From: Apricaphanius iberus
Taxonomy: Eukaryota > Chordata > Actinopteri > Cyprinodontiformes > Aphaniidae
Assembly: GCA_028564705.1 (NCBI GenBank)
Contig: JAPXFQ010000127.1
Coordinates: forward strand, 1,674,001-1,738,000
Length of the DNA stretch: 64,000 bases
Direction of reading: 5' to 3'
Within the stretch, counting starts at the first letter, position 1. Every line of letters begins with the position of its first letter. Under the pieces are notes generated by a model. The model searched no databases. It was not told the DNA's origin and saw only the letters and a program-made list of their open reading frames with translations. Below, one piece after another: positions 1 to 11,251 of this stretch. Both the position numbers and the translations under genes were made by a program.

Positions 1-332
1 CAATTACTGAGACACTCGAGGACCTACCTGCCCATCCCTCCTCCTTACAACAACCCCATGGCTCCCACTCTCTGGAGGACTACATGTCTAGCATCCAAGC
101 TCTTGCGCGGCCTGTGGAGGACCCAAGTTACGGCCCTGTCAGACTCCAGAGGTCCCCCAGGCAGCGTCAGCTCTCAAAAGCTGCCCGTGTGCCTTCACGC
201 ACACCAAGGACTTCCAAAGCATCCAGTCCGAGCACACACAGCGCAGAGGAATTTTCCCTAAGGACGGGCAGAGAAAGAGACTTCAGGGGCAAAGATCCCG
301 TGGACTGGCTTTTTGGACAAATAAGGACTTAA
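1..332 (+). CDS. depp1: DEPP1 autophagy regulator, 3' part of coding region (5' end outside window)
   Basis: The reading frame is open from base 3 to the stop at 330-332, giving 109 residues; bases 1-2 finish an upstream codon. DEPP1 (C10orf10, decidual protein induced by progesterone) is a small FOXO-responsive protein linked to autophagy and oxidative stress. Two features match human DEPP1 as I remember it. Near the visible start, SLEDYMSSI (bases 69-95) corresponds to human SLDDYVRSI, preceded by an ITETLED stretch resembling human IRETTEE. Near the end, DPVDWLFG (294-317) corresponds to DPLDWLFG. Only about 15 N-terminal residues should be missing. The protein stops four residues after the WLFG motif, so it would total roughly 125 residues against 212 in human; the human C-terminal half has no counterpart here. 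The middle is rich in Arg, Ser and Pro. A poly(A) signal follows at 539-544. The gene is antisense to rassf4 and apparently inside one of its introns. Confidence 0.85.
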   Translation, partial: ITETLEDLPAHPSSLQQPHGSHSLEDYMSSIQALARPVEDPSYGPVRLQRSPRQRQLSKAARVPSRTPRTSKASSPSTHSAEEFSLRTGRERDFRGKDPVDWLFGQIRT

Positions 333-560
333 AAAGAGACACCATTGTTGTTGGACATCTCGTGGGTACTTTGATGGAGTGAGCAAATAAGTCGGGAGGA
401 ACTTCAGGATGAACTGCTCCGCCATTGCTCATGATAATATTGCAAATGTAATTTATATATTTATACTTACACAAGACTCTGTGTAGTTTATGGGTTTCCA
501 GAGTTTAATATTTTATTAAGACGTAAGATATGGTTTCTAATAAAATCCTGAAATATCACA
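333..560 (+). other. depp1 3' UTR with poly(A) signal
   Basis: The 228 bases after the depp1 stop contain no further open frame of note. A canonical AATAAA lies at 539-544, so cleavage is expected about 15-25 bases later. This supports the frame chosen for depp1 and the view that the transcript ends here. Confidence 0.6.
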
Positions 561-2053
561 AAACATTTTTCAGTTTTATTCCTTTAGGTATTACTCTTCC
601 ACGTTTTCCCTTTCACTTTTTTGTCCTGTTTGAAATAATTATTATGAGGGAATATTAAATAAAACATTTATTTTTTTTATTTTGTTTTTTGTTTTGAAGG
701 ACGTCTGGCAAACTATTTAAACTATGCTTTTTGAAACTGTAAGGGAAAAATAATAGAAGAAATTTGTTTGTTATCATTTGTTACTTCATAATTTTATTTG
801 TTATTTTAAGTAATATTATCTGAGAAAACTGCCGTATTATTCTTTTAATCTATTTCCTGGACTATAAGCTGCTATTTTTTTCTTATACCTTGAACAATGC
901 AGCATATAATACAGTGCAGTTTATTTATCGATTTTTACAGCTAACGGCCACTAGAGAGCCTCCTCGATCTGTGGATTGTGCAGGTTATGTCCTTCACCTT
1001 AAGTGATACTGTGCCTTTAAAATGACTGGAAAAGAGAGAGAGACAGTAGAGGAAGTTTGCGCAAACAATGACAGCAAACATGGAACAGACATTACAAGAG
1101 TGAGACAGTTTGCGAAAAACAAACTTTCATGCATAAACCCTCATTATGGAAAAGAAACAAAGCAATATGATGCAGGCTTTAACTTGATTGCAGTTGATCT
1201 GGCTTTTAAAGAAGAAATAGAGCTTCCTCACGTTCCGTTGCCATCAATAAATCAATGGTAAGACGCTGGCATGGCCAGCGTGAAAAACTTTCTCAATGCG
1301 ATAAGAGGAAAAAAGCTTTCAGAGGTAATAAAAGCAGAGGAAACTTGAAGTGTTTCTTGAAGATTGTCCGAACACTCAGAGGGAGGACGACCAAGGTGTT
1401 TCCACCGTATTGAAATGTTAATAAAATCAAAGATTCCCCAAACACCAATCACTTTCCTGACAATCCCCTCGCCCGGAAGTATGACGCTCGGTTTCTCTAA
1501 AGTCCTGCCTCACCTCCCATTTCATGAAGTGGCCTTGAGCCCCGGTCTGACTACAGCGAAGCAGCATGGGCAAAAAGTAATGTTATAAGCCACATTATAG
1601 CAATACTTTTTAAAATTTCAGTAATTTCAGTAATTTAAATTGAAGGATTATTGTGATGCTCTTTATACGTTTAACATTTATTATACTAAGGGCTCAGACC
1701 TTTGGTTTCTTTTTTGTGTAAACACAGGTTCAATAACACTGATTTCAGCAGCTAACGCTATCAGGTTTTTATTGATAGCAGAGTGTAGACAGAGCCCAAA
1801 CCATTGGAGCTGAGTCCAATGACAGAGTGCTGAAGCCAGCAGATCTTTCCAGCCCCGTTTGTATTCTAAAACGTTCTCTCTTCAAAGAATAAGGTTGAGA
1901 ACTGGGTGGATATTTTATTAATTGCAGGTGTTGTTTGGAGCACGGTCTGGGTGTGTTGTGCCTGAATGCATAAGCAGTGTTATAAGTTCACATAAGCATC
2001 TTCATAAATGGCTAACACATAATAGCATTAGCATGAAGCTAGTTTTTACTTAC
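561..2053. other. Intergenic / rassf4 intron, no supported gene
   Basis: AT-rich DNA between the depp1 3' end and the candidate exon at 2054-2158. It contains a 79-codon + strand open frame (1022-1261) and GC-richer patches at about 1440-1570 that look like fragments of an old repeat. I recognise no family. Confidence 0.4.
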
Positions 2054-2158
2054 TAATCTGGCCACTTCATCTGGTGTCTTTGTTGTTGGAACAGCCTTAA
2101 TAACTAAATCTCTCCGGCAGTCCGCTTTGGCACTGGCCATGGTTTGGAAAGCCGACAT
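2054..2158 (-). other. Candidate orphan coding exon (35 codons) ending in a perfect splice donor
   Basis: On the - strand an ATG at 2158-2156 opens 35 codons (MSAFQTMASAKADCRR..., ending ...PDEVARL) and then meets GTAAGT, a full donor consensus, at 2053-2048; without splicing the frame stops four codons later. Composition is protein-like, with charged residues and no low complexity, and is less AT-rich than its surroundings. I do not recognise the family. It could be the first exon of an unannotated gene, an exon of a decayed mobile element, or chance. No matching next exon was found towards base 1. Confidence 0.25.
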
Positions 2159-2239
2159 AGGTGGATTGACGGTCACGTACAAACATGTTGTAGCTGGTTA
2201 GATGTCATTTCTGAAGTGATTGTCAAAAAATAAAAGAAA

Positions 2240-2242
<3 letters not shown>

Positions 2243-2283
<41 letters not shown>
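2243..2283. repeat. (AT)n microsatellite
   Basis: About 41 bases of uninterrupted AT dinucleotide. Confidence 0.95.
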
Positions 2284-2285
<2 letters not shown>

Positions 2286-5200
2286 AACATTCCAACTTGT
2301 TGCAACTTTTCAAAAAAGCAGGCGCAACATCAGGCATTTTAGGCCGCATTAATCACAAAAAAGTGCTGCCTGGATAACAAGGTTGCCGAACGGAAGCGTC
2401 ATAGAAGCGGTCTCCGTTCCACGCCGCTTCCATGGTTGGTGTGAACCAGGCTTTACACACTAGATTGCGCCAAGGGCTAGTGCTTGCTAGGATGCAGGAT
2501 TAGGGGAAAAGGCAAACAATGTAAGCTGGCTATGCCTTTATATGTTGTCCGATCACCTTACAATTATAATTATTATTATTGAGATGTTGGCTTGAGTTGA
2601 TATGATTACGTGAATTAGTTGGGATTGGCCATAAATTGTTTCCATCCTCTTCGGCTGTCAGCTCGGTCTTGCAAATAGCCAACAGCCCCTATGACGCAAT
2701 GTAAAGAGTATAAAACCGTTTTATTTATGTTTGTTAATACATGTTGGTTCACTGTATAGTTTCAACAAATTTTGTAGTGTTACCGCTGCGTTAAGGTGCA
2801 CATTATTCAGTTAAAGTGATGTTTTCAGACTTAAATTATTGTTAACTCATAAGCAGAAGCAGCTTTGTAATAGTAAGTGTTCCTTTGTAATCTGCTGAGT
2901 GTTTACTTGAGGGAAAACGGAAATTGTGATTAATCGATTGATTACTAAGTCTAAATTACATTTGATTTATGTGATTTTTAACACAGACTGGTGATATCCA
3001 AATGTTAAGTTTATTCATTATTTTGGTTTTCTTCACCTTAGTTATTTTTTATAATTTTTTATAGGAGACCACACATATTCATCTCCCTCCTCACATTTAT
3101 ACCATCCAAACCTCTATCACCATCTGTTTGGAAATAATAAAGAGCAGAGAAAATATAACAGTGTTTTCTCTGACCGCTGACTTATCATACTCTGAATGAC
3201 TTTAAGTTGAGCTCTGGCAGGTAGTAGAGGCTGGAAAATTTGAGTAGACGAGAAATTGCCCAGCAGTATGTTCAGGGTAATGAAAGGAGGAGATAGGTTT
3301 TTGGGTCCTTAATTGAATCTTATTCTGGACATTTGTTTGCCTGCATTGAAGTGAATTTATTTAAAACTGTCATGCAGACTACTTATTTTTTTATTTTAGT
3401 TATGTACAGTTAATGGGTTTGAAAGGCACACTAAGTCAAAAATGAATAATATATATTTTTACAATGTTTTACATTAAGTTTTTCACATAGCACTTTTCCT
3501 GTTTTCTTTAAAAATTGGTATGCTGAAGATCAGTTCATGTTAAATTAAAAAAATATTTTGCATAACGCATGAGGTTTTGGTTGGTGATTGATTGGGAGAA
3601 TAAAAAATGGCAGATTTGGGTTTTGTTGATCATCCAGAGCTTTGTCATCAGTGTTTTTTTTGCATTATGGCTTCAAACAAACCTCCTTCATTTGGTGTTT
3701 GTTTTATTGCAAACTATTGGCTGAAATTATAAACTGACTAATCGAGCTCTAGTTAAGGCTCATATAGTTATGGGGTGGGGGAGATGTGTGTACAGTGGAA
3801 ATGCTGGCAACTTTGTCCCCCAGTTTGAAAATCCTATCTGCACCCGTGATATAAGCACTTAATTAAATTAACAAAATGTTGCCTAAATCTCCTCAACCAT
3901 AAAACTTTTTATCAGAACAGCAGTTATGAACGTTTTTTTTTCTCATGACATTTGTTTCTACTCCAACACAAATACGATTACTGTGACTACTTTTTAAAAT
4001 GTATGTAACAAATCCAAATCCAACCAAGCTGCTATTTTAGCAACGACTCTAACACCATCTAGTGGTCCATGTTAAAACTTGAAGCCAGTTGTAGTCTACT
4101 ACAAGTGGCCACAAGGGGGTGTTTCTTGGCTGTGCGCAAGATAATTTGGATTTGAGTCAATAGAAGTAAGTCCAACGCAATCAGTCACTTCTGTATTATA
4201 TTGAGAGGTGAGTCAGAGAAGCAGTAAATTATCTTCATTCAATAACTAAAGAGGTTGTAAACATGAACCTTATACAAGATACAACGAATGAAGGACATAT
4301 TCTATTTGGTTAAACAGCTTTAAGATATTCATACTACTTCAAGGCAATTCAGCGCATTGTTACACCTTACAATGAAAAAACAGTTTTCCTCTTTCTTAAC
4401 AATCAATTCATTTTGAGATTAGTGTAAGATTACAATCAAAGAAAAAGAAAAATGAGTGCTAACAGATCAAATAGGGCCCCAGTACTATTAAACACTTGCA
4501 TTATTACAGCTATTACAAGTACGCTCTGAGCAGTTGTACATGTTAGAGCTCGCTTTGTTCTCAAAAACGTTTGGTGTTTTTTGTTTGACAGACATCTGCA
4601 AAGTCAGTCCTCCTGACATACCCACCCTAAATGACTAAAAACATCACCTGACCTGATTATGATCTAATCTTTTAGGTAACCTACAAATCCTCCTATGTCA
4701 GTCCGCCTCTTCTTTTCACACACAGCCTGTTTACATCAGATCGCTCTGTTTGACAATGAGGAATGATGCTGCATGTTTGTTACCTCTAAGATCATTCATA
4801 TGGTCTAGATATTTACTTGACATTTTCAAAAGGACTTTCCAAGCTTTGGCTTATAGGCAGCATACACACACAGCTAAAGAATGTTACTGCTGAGCAATGG
4901 TTTGGCCTATAAATCCACAAAGCATCCAGTGACTAAGTCCTCAGTAGCTCTGAATCAGTTGGAAATGGAGCTGAGATGCCCCAGATAAATGTGGAGAAAT
5001 TGAAGAGTTATGGAGGGTATCTGTGACTACAACGGACACAGACTGGCAGTGACCGGTACTGATCACTCCAACAGTCTATAGGCACTGAGTAATCTTATAT
5101 TTATTTAGCTTAATTTTAGTAAACAAAGAAGACCATTGATTAAAAAAAAAATTGGAAACAAAAATTTGCTCTGTTAACGATTTAGAAAGAGCTGCAGTCA

Positions 5201-7562
5201 GAAGCATTGATAAAAGAAAACATTGGTCACAAAGTACGATTTGAAATAGTGATGAAATAGGTTAAATAAGAAACAACATATACAGGAGCTTCTATGGTTT
5301 CTTTGTAATACTTTCTACACAAACAATAACAAACTTGTCTCCTTGTTTATATATTTTGTATTAATCATATGCCAATGTAATATGCATTAGATGTTCCAAG
5401 TTTATAATTCCTGCATTTTTGTCACACTGGGTTGGCCAGGTGAAATGCATATTTACTAAGGGATTAATCTTTAAAGGCTTGTCAGGTTTTGTTGGGTAGA
5501 GAATTCTTAAGTTATCTCTCCTTTCTTCGTTTTTTGTCAATGAACCTGGCCTGCTTAAGTGATTATGAGAACGTTTTTCTTTAGGCTTCAAAGCATTCAA
5601 AAGTTTTCTTTGGACTGCTTTTTCCAGTCCTTGTCTTTCCAGTCATAAACAAAATAGTTATTCTGGTCTAAGAAGCTGCACAATTCAAATATGAGTCATT
5701 CATCCATAAAAAGCCTCCCAACCTTGAGGGATAAAAAATTAGCAGACAACATACAATGGCCTGTCACAAAATGTTAGAATTCTGTAGTTAGATCTATCTA
5801 GAAAAGAAAAAATTATATAACATTTAGAAAAAAAATATTTTCCCATCAAACCAAGAATTATTTTGTCTTTCGTATTTTTAAAGACATAATAACCAGACTG
5901 ATTTAATCAAAGCTTCTCATCCTTTTTTGCACTCATTGCCCAGCATGCTATACTATCATTGGGTTTAAAAAGTGGGCAAACGGCTATTGAAAATGTCCTA
6001 GAAAAGATTAGAAAAACTGTTGATCAAATTAAATTAAAAATTGTGAGATCTGGCTCTTTGAAAACGGAGTCACCAGAAATTGGGGTTTTTCAAAACTATT
6101 TCACAGAGTCTTTACTTGGCTGCAAACAAAGAAACACATGAATCAATGGCACAGTTTGAGTTAAGTCTAAAATTATTAATTAGATATTAACCAAAGATGT
6201 TGCTTTAATCAGCTGTTACTCTCACTGGCCTTGTTTGTTCTGACATGTTTATATTGGTTCTACTTTTAATATATAAAGGCTATAGTGGAGGCAAATATAA
6301 CATCTTAATATCTATTTTACCCCTTTAAAATAATTGAAACACTATATATTTTAATCTTTGTGGTTTAAGATAACGGACAATTAAATTCCAAGCAATATCC
6401 CATCATATCTGCATTTATCTATATCTATGAATTTTATAACTATATATCCTGAATATTTGTCAGGGTTTTTTAGCCTCTGGGTTAATATGACCTTATCTTT
6501 TTGTTAGAATTAGCAGTTTTAGCTAAACTAAAAGTTGTTTTTCATTTATTTATTTTTGAATTATTTGCTGTGTCATCTGTCGAGGAATGTCTTGTGAGCA
6601 TACGAAAAAAATTAAATCCTTTAATGGATAAAACACTGAAGAATAGAAAGCACCCATTAGTCGTATAATAAGTTTAGACAAAGTTACAAAAGGAAACTTT
6701 TCCTTTCATTTCTTGCCATCTGCATAGCTGAAAGATGACACAAACATCAAAGCTTCAGGAAGCATTTCACAGAGAAGTAATATCTGGTAACCTACATGGC
6801 TGGGTCAACCTGTGTTGAATAATTTTCTATGAAATTGAAATTATCAAAATGTTTGTAACACATTATCTTACAAGATGTCAAAGCATTGAAGGTGGTTAAG
6901 TTGTTGTTTCCTTTGTGGCTTAGATCACACAAGCATTGTCAAATCAGTGGTTTTCCTCTGCCCATTGTGTGCAGCTGTGTGGGATTTCCCCAGAAAGTGG
7001 CATTGGTATTTTCCTTTTTTTTTTTCCGAAGGCTGTGGGTCAGACTTGGGGGATAAAATTGAAGAATGCATCTTGACCACTCTGCCCTTCCCTTATACTG
7101 TACAGACGCAGACCAATAAGCCTACTCTTGCTGAAAAACCTGCTGGTGAACACAAAGGGGAACTCCTCACCATAAAACCCATAGGATGATTGTCAAATAA
7201 ATAACCAAACCACTAAACAAAAAACGCTTACTATGGAAATTATTCCTCTAAAGGAGAATGGGTAAATGGGAGCCTCCCCTTCTCACTCTGTCTTAATTTT
7301 AAGAAAAGTAGGGGCTTTTTTTGTTTCTTAGCCACTTGCGAGGTTGGGAAAACAAGACAGGAATCCTGAAGGGCTTTGTTTAAACATACAGAGCCAATCT
7401 ACATATCTATGTGTGAGTTTTTTGGTTTTCATATCTGTCGGAAAATCAAATTGCTATGCTTCAACATATCTGCTGGGCATTTCGCAATACGAAAAATCAA
7501 TGTGAATCAGCTTTCCTGTTCATCCTCTGATTTTCAACAGCAATGCATCACGTGACTCTTAC
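2284..7562. other. AT-rich rassf4 intron sequence, no supported gene
   Basis: I looked here for the next rassf4 coding exon (expected to encode a LLNI-WGLRRP motif) on the - strand and did not find it. Short open frames at 5361-5600, 5959-6141 and 6947-7189 resemble no family I know. A CTCF-like string sits at 4107-4121. A GC-rich patch at 2330-2460 contains partly inverted GGAAGCG / CGCTTCC words, possibly an old repeat end. Confidence 0.4.
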
Positions 7563-7831
7563 CTCGCGAGTTCGGAGCTGGAAATTTTTTCCCTCATGAT
7601 AGCAGTTGTAGGTTCTCAGCAGTGACAGGATGTCAGACCTGAATATGAACACAAAGGCTGGATTAGTGCTAACAATTTACCTACAATGCAAGCATTGCTG
7701 ATGATAAATGAAACGTATCATGTCTAATCAACACATTAACTTTGTTTATTGTCTGTGTTCACTAAGTACTTACTTTGGTATGAGCTTCTCTTCACTGAGC
7801 TTCACAAAGGTCAGACGGTCACACATTCTCA
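7563..7831 (-). CDS. rassf4: RASSF4, first two coding exons (rest of gene lies left of the window)
   Basis: RASSF4 is a C-RASSF family adaptor with a Ras-association and a C-terminal SARAH domain that links Ras signalling to Hippo/MST kinases. Only its N-terminus is here. A - strand exon has its acceptor before 7831, ATG at 7826-7824 and a GTAAGT donor after 7774 (53 coding bases, [17 protein letters not shown] plus two bases). The next exon runs 7638-7563 (76 bases) between CAG and GTAAGA. The phases join exactly (AA+G = Lys). Together they encode 43 residues ending in [20 protein letters not shown], which matches human RASSF4 [20 protein letters not shown], and the human intron also appears to follow the final Glu. 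The ATG exon has a pyrimidine-rich acceptor (CTCCAG) five bases upstream of ATG, so at least one noncoding 5' exon lies at higher coordinates. The RA and SARAH exons are not visible and must lie beyond base 1, with depp1 in the intervening intron. Confidence 0.85.
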
Positions 7832-8338
7832 CTGGAGAAAACAAGACAAAAAAGTTTATATTGTCTCTGTTCATAATCCTAAATAATAACTGAGTTTGTA
7901 AAATAAATATTGGAATAGACAACAGCACGGAGTTATCTGCAGATCATTTATACAAGCAACATAGAAAGTCTGTTGGAGACAATAATTTTTAATTTTTTTA
8001 ATTCAGATTTTTGCTTACATTTGTGGAGTAAGACTTTTTTTTTCATTTTTAGTGGTGTTTGTCTTTATAAGTCAGCCAGGAAGAACCATTGGGCCATTTT
8101 CTATAAGTAAAAGCACTGGTATAGGACCAGCATTAACTGGGGTGGGCTTAAGTTTTTTTTTTCTTTTTTTAATTGAACAATGTCAGAAAATGATATCTAT
8201 GTTTATTGCTTTCCAAACTGGATAAACCATAAAGCATAACATTCAGGCTTTGGACAGTGTACTTCTTTTGCCACAGTGCAGGAGTGGCTCATCTAATTTA
8301 AAATTTGACCAATGAATGACTGGCCAAAAGACAATAAA
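7832..8338. other. Noncoding stretch upstream of the rassf4 ATG exon
   Basis: AT-rich with homopolymer T runs. I see no exon or repeat that I can name. Confidence 0.4.
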
Positions 8339-8453
8339 GAGTCTTAAAAAAGCATTCATACGCCCTGAACTTTTTCATACCTTACAAGTTACAAGCCTAA
8401 ACTTTAATGTTTTTTATTGGGGTTTTGCATGATAAACTAAAACAAACTAGTGC

Positions 8454-8980
8454 TTAAAGACCCACTCGGATCATCTTTTGAGCGATTTTAAAGTGTTCTC
8501 AGTGATCTCTAAATTATTATTATGCCGTTTCAAGTCAAGGTCACAAAACCCATGCCGTTTTCTAGGACGTAGAAAGAGCAGAGTAGCACTAGCTCATTAG
8601 CAATTCACCTCTGTGTTGTGGCCGGAGGGACCCCCCCCCCCAGGACGAAGAACACAGAGACGTACAGAGATCTAGACGTGTACTAGTCGATGCATCAGAA
8701 CGGTATTGCAACATCTTCGTAGGACATGATGAGGACCAAAAACTTTCAGAAACATATTTTCGCTTTTCATTAGTTTTTTTTATAGTCTTTATTATTGTGT
8801 TGGACATATCACTTTATTAGAGGACTTTAATCTGACCCTTATGTATGTAAAAAGACCACAATACTCAGAAATGCAATTCTGAGCTTAGTTTTCTTAAGAT
8901 ACATCCTCTAACATAAAAAAAATGACCAAAAAACAAGTTAACAACACAAAAACCTGATTTTGATCAGTGTGGGTCTTTAA
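8454..8980. mobile_element. MITE-like insertion with TTAA target duplication inside the Tc1 element
   Basis: TTAA occurs at 8454-8457 and 8977-8980. The 519 bases between them start AGACCCACTCGGATCA and end with the inverted counterpart (AGACCCACACTGATCA on the other strand; 13 of 16 positions match). Removing the insert and one TTAA rejoins the Tc1 terminal sequence correctly (...CTAGTGC-TTAA-ATGAGGATAGG...). TTAA duplication is the hallmark of piggyBac-type transposition; a PIF/Harbinger TWA duplication is the alternative. There is no coding capacity. A C run lies at about 8631-8641. Confidence 0.75.
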
Positions 8981-9796
8981 ATGAGGATAGGAATGATTTA
9001 GATTTCACAGCATTTTTTACAAAGAAAAAAACTGAAACGTTTATTCCGATTCCTCTGAATGAAATCCAGTGCAACCAGTCGCCTCCTGAAGTAATAAAGA
9101 TAAGCCTACAACACTAACATTTTGATCGACAATTCAATATCAACTAAAAGCTGCTTTGTAAAGGCCTGACTTTTTTTTTTTTGAGAACAAACAGCATTTT
9201 GAAGACCAAGAAACACAGCAGAAGTCAGGAATAAGCTGGAGAAAAGCTGAGTTGGGTTATAGAATAATATTAGCCTACAAAATTTTAACATTTCCAGTAG
9301 CTTTGTTCAATCTCTGAAATGGAATGACTATGGCACAACTGCAAACCTACTAAGAACTGGGTGTCCACCTAAACTGATCGCTTGGGAAAAGAAAAGGATC
9401 AATCAGAAAGGAGACCAAGACACCATTCGTGACCAGAAAAACTGCAGAGATAAACAGTAGCAGCAACATCTCTCTGTGGGGAAGTCTCTCTTTAGCAGGG
9501 ACAGAAAAACTGTTCAGAATAAATGGATAAAAATGGATGGAGCTTAATGCAGAGCAACAGTCAAAGAAAATTTGTTAGAGGTTGCAAAAAAATGGACTAG
9601 GATGGAAATGTACCTTTCAACTGGACAACAACTGTAAACAAACAGCCAGAGCTACAATGACCAAATCAAAGTCTAGATCTAAATCCAGTTGACAATTTGA
9701 CAAGACTTCGAGATTTCTGTCAACAAATGCTCCTCATTCAGTCTGTCTGAGCTTGAGCCTTTACCTTTGCAAAGAAGAATGAACAAAAACGTCCAT

Positions 9797-10502
9797 CCCT
9801 AGATTAGATTGCGGACTGGGCCGCATTTTTCTGTCCGAGCCCGGTCCGTTTCTGACAGAGAAGTTACCGAACCCAACATGAGCTCAACAGGTATTAAGAT
9901 ATTTATGTCCGAACCTGGCCCATGTCTGACACAATTACGCACAGTTTAATAAAGCGATGTATATCTGAAAATACTTTCTGCACCTGACCCCGGCTGGGCT
10001 CCTCTGGTCCAAAGGTGGACTTTTTTCCCAAACAGAAAAAATATGCAAAGTTGTGTGTCTGAGAGGGCAGACAAGGTGCTGCTTATGCTACCATGGGGAA
10101 AAAATAAACTCACCTGGTATGACTGGATAAGTCAAGTGAATTGTTATTTGTGTCAACAATAATTTTTTCTCTCCACATTTTTCTGTCAGTTTCGAAATGG
10201 AAAGCGTATGAGCAAGCCAGAGCCCTGCACCCAGCATAAACACACCTGTTGTGATTTTTATGCATAAAAAGTAAATAAAATAAAATAAAATAAAGAAATA
10301 CCCCCCCTCTGCTTTTTTCACAAATTGCACACTGCTAATGCTCTCGTAGAGTCTGGATGGAGGTCGAGGTTTTTGCCCTCCCTCCTCTGATGTGACCAAG
10401 CCTGACCCAAAGCGAGGATCCTTTCTAAATATCTGTCCAAACCCGACCAGGCCCGTCGGGTACCGTTGGTCTCGGGTCGGGTATCCATCCTCTACCCTAG
10501 AT
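9797..10502. mobile_element. hAT-like nonautonomous insertion (690 bp) with 8-bp target duplication inside the Tc1 element
   Basis: CCCTAGAT is present at 9797-9804 and again at 10495-10502. The 690 bases between begin TAGATTGCGGACTGGGCC and, on the opposite strand, begin TAGAGGATGGATACCCGACC. Both ends are unusually GC-rich and share only TAGA plus scattered positions. Excising the insert and one 8-mer restores a Tc1-like CCCTAGATGTGGAAAACCGG. An 8-bp duplication points to the hAT superfamily. It carries no transposase, and a short (TAAAA)n run lies at 10273-10294. Confidence 0.75.
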
Positions 10503-11196
10503 GTGGAAAACCGGTAGAGAAAAACCTAAAAAAGACTTGCAGCCATAAAAACGAGTCAGGGTAATGAATACAAATACAAGACAGCATTTTTAGATTTTTA
10601 TTTGTAAAAAAAAAAAAGAGAGAGAATGAAACGTCACATTTATGCAGTGCTTTGTGTTGGTCTACACCATAAAATCCAAAATAAAAACAGAGAAGCAAGT
10701 GGTTGTAACATGACAAGTATTAAAAAGTTAAAGGGTCTTTTTTTTTATTATTTTGTTTCCTTGTAATTTGAGTGATTTTTTTTCTTCAAACAATACTTAT
10801 GGAAGCTATTGCTTTAGGGTTACATGAAGGGAAACGAATTAGGAGAAATCACATGGGGTTGTTGACACCAAGCCAACAGAGAGAAAAAAAGTATGATCTT
10901 GTGCCAAGGATACAAAAAAAAAAAAGAGGAACGTCTTTGTCTTATTCAGGGACACATTTTTCCGCTGCTGCCAAAATAATAATGGAATGTAAAATAGTCA
11001 TTACTTTTCTTGAGTTTTGACAAAAACAATCATGAATTCTAGAGACCTTAGAGAGTTTAAGGTGTTTTCTGATACACAGTAGAAGATAGGGAAATCATCT
11101 TAATCACTGATTCTTTTAAAATTCCACATGTTGTCTGACATATCCAGATAAATGCAGTCCCTTATCCATATATCCAAGTATTAAGAGGCAAAAAAA

Positions 11197-11206
11197 GGGA
11201 ATTTCC
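11197..11206 (+). promoter_or_regulatory. NF-kappaB site in the chemokine promoter
   Basis: GGGAATTTCC fits the GGGRNWYYCC consensus at every position. It sits 45 bases upstream of the TATA box and about 85 upstream of the inferred transcription start, the usual position for inducible chemokine promoters. Confidence 0.7.
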
Positions 11207-11251
11207 TAGTTTGGAAAGCCCAGTTCCTGAGTGGTGGGGGAGGAGCGTTGG

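Larger units (their letters stand above)
8339..10750 (+). mobile_element. Tc1-like DNA transposon remnant, interrupted by two nested insertions
   Basis: The left end (about 8339-8450) and the right end (about 10620-10750) are long inverted repeats of each other and match the familiar teleost Tc1 terminal sequence; compare CCCTGAACTTTTTCATACC on the left with the reverse complement of the AAAAAGTTAAAGGG region on the right. Between them, 9310-9790 and 10503-10570 read as a heavily mutated Tc1 transposase coding region on the + strand, with the blocks preceding the right repeat (GATGTGGAAAACCGGTAGAG, GACTTGCAGCC) in the expected order. No long open frame survives, so the element is dead. Removing the two insertions leaves about 1.2 kb against a usual 1.6 kb, so there is also internal deletion. 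Confidence 0.85.

Noticed and set aside
1022..1261. 79-codon + strand frame with protein-like composition
   Set aside because: No recognised motif, no promoter or splice context, and it sits in an intron amid repeat-like fragments.
560..7560. Search for the rassf4 exon encoding the LLNI-WGLRRP motif
   Set aside because: No matching - strand exon was seen; it is presumed left of base 1.
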